Part shown: piece by piece, positions 33,342-38,858 of the stretch
Layout of the letters: every line of letters begins with the position of its first letter
How positions within the stretch are numbered: position 1 is the stretch's first letter
Assembly: GCA_012270485.1 (NCBI GenBank)
Contig: JAAXIF010000065.1
Coordinates: 1-38,858, forward strand
Source of the DNA: Sphingobacteriales bacterium
GTDB lineage: Bacteria; Bacteroidota; Bacteroidia; Chitinophagales; Chitinophagaceae
Direction of reading: 5' to 3'
Length of the DNA: 38,858 nt
Translations under genes and position numbers: made by a program
Notes under the pieces: generated by a model
Told to the model about the DNA's origin: nothing
Seen by the model: the letters and a program-made list of their open reading frames with translations, nothing else
The model's database searches: none

Positions 33342-34127
33342 TCAGGCTATTTTTTCCGATTTCGCAACCCGTTTCCCACCCCATTTTGAACTGATAAAGA
33401 ATAATGCAAACCCACTTATCACAGTGATCAATCCGAAAATGGAAAATATTCGAAGCAGCCAATTACCGATATGATCCCTACTTTCATAATCCATGGTATG
33501 CATCATCCACAGAAAATCAAATATTCTCCATTTATTATTCCTGAATTTTTGAATAGTTCCTAATTCACTGGCAACATAAACAGTCGTTTTTGATGGATGT
33601 TCAAAGGTAATGGCATAGGCAGGCAAAGGGCTTTCCCGATATTCATGATGACCACTTGTACCAGTTAAGTATTCAACGGATTTTACTTTGGGTTCGCCGT
33701 TAAATCTCATTTTAGCAACATTAACCGCTTCTTCCTTTGTCAATGGTCCACGAATCCGACCTGTTTCTGCATCGGCAAGATGATTCATTACCTGCATACC
33801 ATGTTCATCATTCGTTTCATTCTGAATGGTACTCATACAACGAACCTGGTAAAAAGGCTTGCCTAAAATTTCAATCAATTGAATGGAGACAACTGAATCA
33901 ATGCGATGAGTCATTTTTATTGTATCCAGCGCTACTGTAGGACTGACCAGAGAAATATTAGAAGAGAGAAGGGTTGCATTTTTCTTTTGAAAGTCACCAT
34001 GCACTTCATCCATATTGCTCCAACTAAAATATAGGCCCCCAATTGTCCATAATAAAAACTGAATGCCTAAAATAACACCGAGCCAGCGGTGTGTTTTTCG
34101 TATGTAGTAGTGTTTACTTTTTGCCAT
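33342..34127 (-). CDS. PepSY-domain inner-membrane protein
   Basis: A 261-residue protein with an N-terminal helix (about 15-37, LGVILGIQFLLWTIGGLYFSW) preceded by a basic HRW segment, a periplasmic part with PepSY-like strands (about 45-210), and a C-terminal helix (about 225-250, IFSIFGLITVISGFALFFI). The ATG at 34127 opens MAKSKHYYIRKTHRWLG. PepSY transmembrane proteins are often linked to iron or copper reduction and respiratory metal handling; motifs MHTMDYESRDHIGNW near the second helix may be heme- or metal-related, but this is unproved. It lies 20 bp after the copper ATPase gene and so belongs to the copper module. Confidence 0.8.
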   Translation of the reverse strand: MAKSKHYYIRKTHRWLGVILGIQFLLWTIGGLYFSWSNMDEVHGDFQKKNATLLSSNISLVSPTVALDTIKMTHRIDSVVSIQLIEILGKPFYQVRCMSTIQNETNDEHGMQVMNHLADAETGRIRGPLTKEEAVNVAKMRFNGEPKVKSVEYLTGTSGHHEYRESPLPAYAITFEHPSKTTVYVASELGTIQKFRNNKWRIFDFLWMMHTMDYESRDHIGNWLLRIFSIFGLITVISGFALFFISSKWGGKRVAKSEKIA

Positions 34128-34147
34128 AAACAATATAGGTTGTTGGT

Positions 34148-36421
34148 TTATTTTATTTTTAAAAGACTTGCATTAATAGCCACCACAACGGTACTCACAC
34201 TCATTAAAACAGCACCGGCAGCAGGACTTAATAAGATTCCCATTTTATAGAGTACCCCAGCCGCCAATGGTAAGGCGACTACATTATAACCCGTAGCCCA
34301 AATCAGATTTTGAATCATTTTTCGATAAGTGGCTTTGCCAAACTGAATGAATGAAACAATATCTTGTGGATTGCTGTTAACCAATATAATCCCTGCTGTT
34401 TCCGCCGCAATATCAGAACCAGATCCAACTGCAATCCCGATATTAGCCTGCGCCAAAGCAGGGGCATCATTGATCCCGTCTCCCGTCATCGCAACGAATT
34501 CTCCTTCTTCTTGCATTTCCTTTATTTTTTCTAGTTTTTGATGTGGTAAGACCTCGGCAAAGAAAAAATCCATACCCAACTTACGGGCAACCGTTTCCGC
34601 CACTCTTTTATTATCACCCGTAAGTAACACTGATTTTATATTGTCAATACCCAAAGCACGAATAGCTCCTGCTGATTCTGGTCGAATGGTATCTGATAAG
34701 GCAATATATCCTGCAAGTTGATTGTTTATCAAAACAAATACTACGGTTTCAGAAGCATCAGTCATATAATCCTCTGGCAATTCGACATTCAATTCTTTAA
34801 GATATCCAGGACTTACAATTTTTATATCGTAACCTTCTATAGTCGCTTCTACTCCCTTTCCTGTGATGGCCTTAAAACTGCTTACAACTGGAATTTGAAT
34901 CGCTAAGATTTTTGCTTTCTGCATAATTCCTGTTGCGATTGGATGTTCTGAGTTTTGTTCCAAAGCTGCAGCATATTTTAATAATTCGTTTTCAGAAAGA
35001 CCTTCAGTCAATGAAACAATCTTAGCAACTTCAAATTTCCCAACCGTCAGCGTCCCGGTTTTATCAAATACCAACATTGTTATTTTTCTTGCATTTTCAA
35101 AGGCTGTTCTGTTTTTTATCAGTAATCCATGTTTTGCTGATAGTGCCGTTGATTTTGCTACTACCAATGGAACAGCTAATCCCAATGCATGGGGACAGCA
35201 AATAACAATTACTGTTACCATCCGTTCAACTGAAAATGCCAGGTCTTTTCCCGATAAATACCAAACCAAAAAAGTAGTAATGCCTGCAACAATCGCAATC
35301 AGTGTAAGCCATCTTGCAGCTCTGTCTGCAATTAATTGAGTTTTGGATTTTGTTTTTTGTGCATTCTGAACCAGCTTTATAACCTGCGATAAGTAAGAAT
35401 CTTTGACACCATGTGATACAGAAACTTTTATGGCTCCATTACCATTGATAGCTCCTGCGATCACTTTATCTCCCTTTGATTTTTCAACTGGCTTTGATTC
35501 ACCGGTGAGCATGGATTCATTAAGATAACTTTCGCCGTCTACGATAAGACCATCAGCAGCAACCTTCTCTCCTGGCTTGATAAGAATGACATCATTTTCT
35601 TTCAGCGAATCTGTCTTTACTTCAGTTATTATATCATCATTGATTAAATGAGCATCATCCGGCATTAACTGCACTAATAGTTCAAGTTCCCTGGATGCCC
35701 CAGCAACAGATTTCATTTCTATCCAGTGCCCCAATAACATGATAAGAATGAGTGTTGCTAATTCCCAAAAGAAATCCATGCCCTTTAACCCCAGTACAAT
35801 TGCTAGGCTATAGATATAGGCTATTGAAATAGCAAATGCTACCAATGTCATCATTCCGGGATTTTTTGCCCGCATTTCTCCGATTAACCCTTTGAGAAAT
35901 GGCCAGCCACCATAAAAGAATACAACAGAGGATAAAATAAGTAACACATAGTTTGAGCCAGCGAAACTGATGTGAATATTCAGCCAATGTTGAATCATTT
36001 CTGAAAGCAACATGATAGGAACCGTAAGAAACAGCACAACATAAAACCGTTTTTTGAAATCTGCTATACCGGAGGAATGGGCTTCATGTCCACCATGCGT
36101 AACAGGTTTCGCAATTGGCACAAGCGACATACCACACAGAGGGCACTGACCAGGACCATCCTGTATGATTTGCGGGTGCATGGGACAAGTATACTTTTGG
36201 AACCCTTGAGTATTTCGCTGTTCAACAACATGCTCTTCATGAGAAGAAGCCTCTATTATATTGTCTGTATGCAGATGCTGCAACTGGGAATGTTCTTTCT
36301 CGTTTGCATCAACAGGAACGAGATTCATTCCGCATTTGGGACAATTGCCGGGTTCGTCCTTCACAATTTCAGGATGCATTGGGCAAGTATACCGCTGCTC
36401 GTTGTGGTGGTTATGTTTCAT
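34148..36421 (-). CDS. copB: CopB-type copper-translocating P1B-ATPase
   Basis: A 757-residue inner-membrane ATPase. Two N-terminal heavy-metal-binding repeats, each YTCPMHP...CP.CGM.LVP (about 11-36 and 77-102), with a His-rich stretch between (HLHTDNIIEASSHEEH) and after (HGGHEAHSS). Core motifs: TGES (306-309), CPH at the transmembrane site (409-411, ICCPHALGLAVPL), and phosphorylated Asp453 in DKTGTLT. CPH rather than CPC marks the P1B-3 (CopB) group, usually associated with Cu(II) or Ag(I) export. It starts 21 bp after the multicopper oxidase gene and ends 20 bp before the PepSY gene. Two HMBD repeats rather than one are a modest elaboration. Confidence 0.92.
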   Translation of the reverse strand: MKHNHHNEQRYTCPMHPEIVKDEPGNCPKCGMNLVPVDANEKEHSQLQHLHTDNIIEASSHEEHVVEQRNTQGFQKYTCPMHPQIIQDGPGQCPLCGMSLVPIAKPVTHGGHEAHSSGIADFKKRFYVVLFLTVPIMLLSEMIQHWLNIHISFAGSNYVLLILSSVVFFYGGWPFLKGLIGEMRAKNPGMMTLVAFAISIAYIYSLAIVLGLKGMDFFWELATLILIMLLGHWIEMKSVAGASRELELLVQLMPDDAHLINDDIITEVKTDSLKENDVILIKPGEKVAADGLIVDGESYLNESMLTGESKPVEKSKGDKVIAGAINGNGAIKVSVSHGVKDSYLSQVIKLVQNAQKTKSKTQLIADRAARWLTLIAIVAGITTFLVWYLSGKDLAFSVERMVTVIVICCPHALGLAVPLVVAKSTALSAKHGLLIKNRTAFENARKITMLVFDKTGTLTVGKFEVAKIVSLTEGLSENELLKYAAALEQNSEHPIATGIMQKAKILAIQIPVVSSFKAITGKGVEATIEGYDIKIVSPGYLKELNVELPEDYMTDASETVVFVLINNQLAGYIALSDTIRPESAGAIRALGIDNIKSVLLTGDNKRVAETVARKLGMDFFFAEVLPHQKLEKIKEMQEEGEFVAMTGDGINDAPALAQANIGIAVGSGSDIAAETAGIILVNSNPQDIVSFIQFGKATYRKMIQNLIWATGYNVVALPLAAGVLYKMGILLSPAAGAVLMSVSTVVVAINASLLKIK

Positions 36422-36442
36422 AAAAAAAAATTTATTCTCATT

Positions 36443-38725
36443 TCAATAGTGCCATGTTAATCCAATTCCCCATTTATAATCACTGTCATAATTTGTGCTG
36501 ATGGAAAATGATTTAGCAATCATATATCTAGTTGCTACATTAAATTCTTTATCCGTATTTACCCTGAAATCAAAAAAGAAGTTATTGCTCAGGGGTAAAT
36601 CCCTTCTTTCTAATTGCAGCCTTAAACGGCCGGTGTGGTCAATTCTCCATTCCGAACGGATGAGCAACGGCAGCAAATAATAAAAGCCGGCATCAAAAAC
36701 CCGCCTGTTATCTTTTGTATTGGGTTTGTTTGCTAATGGCAGCGTTTTATTTTTCCGGTAATCATAGCCAATATAAAAAGCCAGGTACTGATTCTTATCA
36801 AGGTAACGAAGTAAATGTGTTTCGGTTTCATAGTTTCCTTTCCAGCTTACACGGCCTTCAAACTCCAATGCCATTTTATTGTTGGAAATATTGCCGCTCA
36901 GCCATGCACCCTGTGAGTGAACAGATAAATCATACCAGGGATAAAGGGCATTGTCTTCTTTTTTTAATTTTTTGTAACCGTTTTTTGCAAATTCATTTTG
37001 TTCGCTGCCTTCGTAACTTACAATACGGGCCATACCGGCCATCATGTGGTAAAGTATATGGCAATGAAAAAACCAGTCCTGCTCTTCGTTGGCCTCAAAC
37101 TCAATGGTAACAGTTTCCATGGGTTTGATATCAAACGTGTGTTTCATAGGTGAGTACTCACCCTGTGCATTGATGAACCGGAAAAAGTGGCCATGTAAAT
37201 GCAGCGGGTGCCGCATCATGGTGTTGTTGGTTAAAACAAATCTTACCCGTTCACCTTTTCGGATAAGGATTTTATCGGCAACGGATAAAGTTTTAAAATC
37301 AAACGACCAAACATAGCGAAGCATATTGCCGGTAAGGTTTAATTTGATTTCCCGTGGCGTTAAAGACGAATCCAACGTTGTTGGATGCAATGCCCGCAGC
37401 ATGTTGTAATTAAATTCACCCGGCATTTCCATATTCATATTCATATCCATGCCCTGCATACCCTCCATCTTCATTCCTTCCATATTCGGCATATCCGTTT
37501 TTTTATTTTCCGGCATGGTATCTTTGGGCATGTGCATATTTTTCATGTTCATGTCTTTCATATCCATGCCCTGCATATTACCCATGTTCATTCCTTTCAT
37601 GTTCATGCCGCCCATGTCCTTCATCATTTTAAAATAATTCAGTCTTGGAATATCAGGGGCATTAATGACCATGCCGTTACCAAAATAGGCAGATGAATAT
37701 CCGGTCACATCCCATGAAGTTGCCCGTAGTTCTGCGGCGCCTGTTTCGGGTACAGTAATTAAAACGTCATAGGTTTCTGCGATGGCTATTTCAAGTTTAT
37801 TTACATTAACAGGTGTTACATTGATACCATCAGCGGCAATTATCCGCATATAGCTGTTTGCATACTGCAGATTAAAGTAGGTAGAAGCCGAACCATTAAT
37901 AATCCGCAGCCGGATTACTTCTCCCGGCTTTGCATCTTTAAATTCATTTGTTTCCTGCCCGTTCAGTAAAAATTTATTATAATAAACATCAGATACATCC
38001 ATAGCGGGCATACGCTGCCATTCCTGTTTCAGTTTATCTTTGAATGCTCCTGCGGCAATAGCTTCTCCATAACTTTGTAATGCCCCTTTTTTAATGGCAT
38101 ACCATTCTCCGCCACGTTTCAAGTAGCGCATTACCTGATGAGGGTTTTCGTCCGTCCAGTCTGATAATAACAAAACATATTCTTTCAATTGTGGCTCTGG
38201 TTGGGCTGGGTGGATTACAATAGAACCATACAAACCGCTTTGCTCCTGCACCATGGTATGTGAGTGGTACCAGTAAGTGCCGCTATGTATCAGTGGAAAA
38301 GTGAAGGTATAAGTTTCGCCGGGTTCAACAGGGGATGTGGTTAGGTAGGGGACGCCATCTTCTTTATTGGGCAATAAGATACCATGCCAGTGAATAGAGG
38401 TTTCCATCTTCATCAGGTTGTGCACACGGATGATGGCAGTATCCCCTTCGGTAAACTCAAGAATGGGGGCCGGTATTTGCCCGTTAATGGCAATAGCATG
38501 ACGACGTTTACCGGTAAAGTTTACCATTGTATCGGTTACATATAAATCATACTCTACTTTTTTACCCTGGTAAACTATTCCTGCTCCGGTTTGAGCCGGC
38601 TTCAGGGGGAAATTATACGCTGTTATTTTTTTTACACCGTTATCCTTTGCCCCCGGCATGGAATGTTTCATTTGTGCAACACTGCAAATCGGTACCATCA
38701 ATACAAAAAAAAGCAGTTTCTTCAT
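36443..38725 (-). CDS. Multicopper oxidase (CopA/PcoA-like) with Met-rich insert and C-terminal beta domain
   Basis: A 760-residue exported protein (signal peptide 1-17, cleavage near VAQM). Copper ligands: HWHG (112-115), HSH (154-156), HPLHLHG (506-512) and HCHILYH (554-560), so the T1, T2 and T3 sites are complete. Residues 366-434 form a Met/Gly/Asp-rich insert (repeats like GMNMKGM) typical of PcoA-type enzymes that bind Cu(I). The region from about 600 to 760 is not part of the usual oxidase; it is strand-rich, ending with KWGIGLTWHY, and resembles the beta-barrel of PcoB/CopB outer-membrane proteins, which suggests a natural fusion. It oxidises Cu(I) to the less toxic Cu(II) in the periplasm. 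It starts 11 bp after the Met-rich gene at the window edge. Confidence 0.9.
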   Translation of the reverse strand: MKKLLFFVLMVPICSVAQMKHSMPGAKDNGVKKITAYNFPLKPAQTGAGIVYQGKKVEYDLYVTDTMVNFTGKRRHAIAINGQIPAPILEFTEGDTAIIRVHNLMKMETSIHWHGILLPNKEDGVPYLTTSPVEPGETYTFTFPLIHSGTYWYHSHTMVQEQSGLYGSIVIHPAQPEPQLKEYVLLLSDWTDENPHQVMRYLKRGGEWYAIKKGALQSYGEAIAAGAFKDKLKQEWQRMPAMDVSDVYYNKFLLNGQETNEFKDAKPGEVIRLRIINGSASTYFNLQYANSYMRIIAADGINVTPVNVNKLEIAIAETYDVLITVPETGAAELRATSWDVTGYSSAYFGNGMVINAPDIPRLNYFKMMKDMGGMNMKGMNMGNMQGMDMKDMNMKNMHMPKDTMPENKKTDMPNMEGMKMEGMQGMDMNMNMEMPGEFNYNMLRALHPTTLDSSLTPREIKLNLTGNMLRYVWSFDFKTLSVADKILIRKGERVRFVLTNNTMMRHPLHLHGHFFRFINAQGEYSPMKHTFDIKPMETVTIEFEANEEQDWFFHCHILYHMMAGMARIVSYEGSEQNEFAKNGYKKLKKEDNALYPWYDLSVHSQGAWLSGNISNNKMALEFEGRVSWKGNYETETHLLRYLDKNQYLAFYIGYDYRKNKTLPLANKPNTKDNRRVFDAGFYYLLPLLIRSEWRIDHTGRLRLQLERRDLPLSNNFFFDFRVNTDKEFNVATRYMIAKSFSISTNYDSDYKWGIGLTWHY

Positions 38726-38736
38726 ATTGTTATCAT

Positions 38737-38858
38737 TTATTGTTTGTTCTGCTTATCATTCTTTTTACGTGCAGGGTTATTGTCGGGAAAACGCAATGTA
38801 TCCATTTTATTTTTTGCCGGCATTTTCATATTTCCCATGCCCGGCATATTCATGTCTT
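38737..38858 (-). CDS. Met-rich protein, 3' part only (continues past window edge)
   Basis: The last 39 complete codons of a gene read leftward from the window edge: the visible end has MNMPGMGNMKMP, then NKMDTLRFPDNN and a basic tail ending KQNKQ before TAA. The Met/Gly/Pro motif is like that of copper-binding periplasmic proteins, and the multicopper oxidase gene starts 11 bp later, so it is the upstream member of the copper module. The family cannot be told from this fragment. Confidence 0.6.
   Translation of the reverse strand, partial: DMNMPGMGNMKMPAKNKMDTLRFPDNNPARKKNDKQNKQ

Noticed and set aside
32938..33462. Longer 174-residue reading of the DUF6660-like gene
   Set aside because: The first 68 codons overlap the PepSY gene and contain no signal; the internal ATG at 33258 gives a clear signal peptide.
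37385..37696. His/Phe-rich plus-strand ORF (HIHIHALHTLHLHS)
   Set aside because: It is the complement of the Met-rich insert of the multicopper oxidase; the His repeats are only antisense Met codons.

Overview
The window reads as an accessory, metal-resistance-rich stretch of a Bacteroidota genome, probably of the Chitinophagaceae type (inference). The basis is AT-rich DNA, a SusC/SusD outer-membrane pair with a TlpA-like partner, LytTR signalling proteins, families largely confined to Bacteroidota (DUF6520, DUF6660, Cus/Czc pump fused to a TolC domain), weak Shine-Dalgarno sequences and several TAnnTTT(G/A) promoter-like elements. No rRNA, tRNA, CRISPR array, transposase or integrase was recognised.

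Layout. 1-1684 (minus): a secreted Ig-like repeat protein whose fourth repeat stops abruptly, behind an orphan TraO-like protein. 1962-5738: a LytTR response regulator (plus) whose 3' end overlaps that of a LytS-type histidine kinase (minus), then a Cys-rich lipoprotein and an AraC regulator. 5833-7529: an AbiEi/AbiEii-type toxin-antitoxin pair behind a 12-bp inverted repeat. 7671-8418: a small XRE regulator and a gene-free stretch packed with hairpins. 8419-14877: SusC, SusD and a TlpA-like thioredoxin (plus), convergent with a DUF6520 peptide and a MauE-like membrane protein (minus) across a bidirectional terminator. 15075-17255: a lipoprotein with a probable permuted papain-like domain, a four-helix membrane protein and a Crp/Fnr regulator. 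17332-20983: a di-heme oxidoreductase / Rieske / porin operon, divergent from a DtxR/MntR-type repressor with a DtxR-like operator between them.

21098-38858 is a long minus-strand run of metal genes. In order of transcription: a Met-rich protein (cut by the window edge), a multicopper oxidase, a CopB-type copper ATPase, a PepSY membrane protein, a DUF6660 protein, a small membrane protein, a CzcA-TolC fusion pump, a CzcB adaptor, a small lipoprotein, a SpoIIAA-like protein, a bestrophin, an MgtC protein, a NicO/UreH-like protein and a CadA/ZntA-type ATPase. After a hairpin that looks like both terminator and operator come an ArsR/CadC-type repressor, MerTP and a small Cys-rich protein. Together these would oxidise and export copper, expel divalent cations (Zn/Cd/Co) across both membranes and handle mercury. 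No mercuric reductase is present.

The least explained parts are the DtxR-linked heme/Rieske/porin operon, the hairpin cluster upstream of susC, the TlpA/MauE/DUF6520 redox neighbourhood and the five-gene ion-homeostasis block inside the metal cluster. All family assignments were made by eye from the translated sequence; no database search was run.
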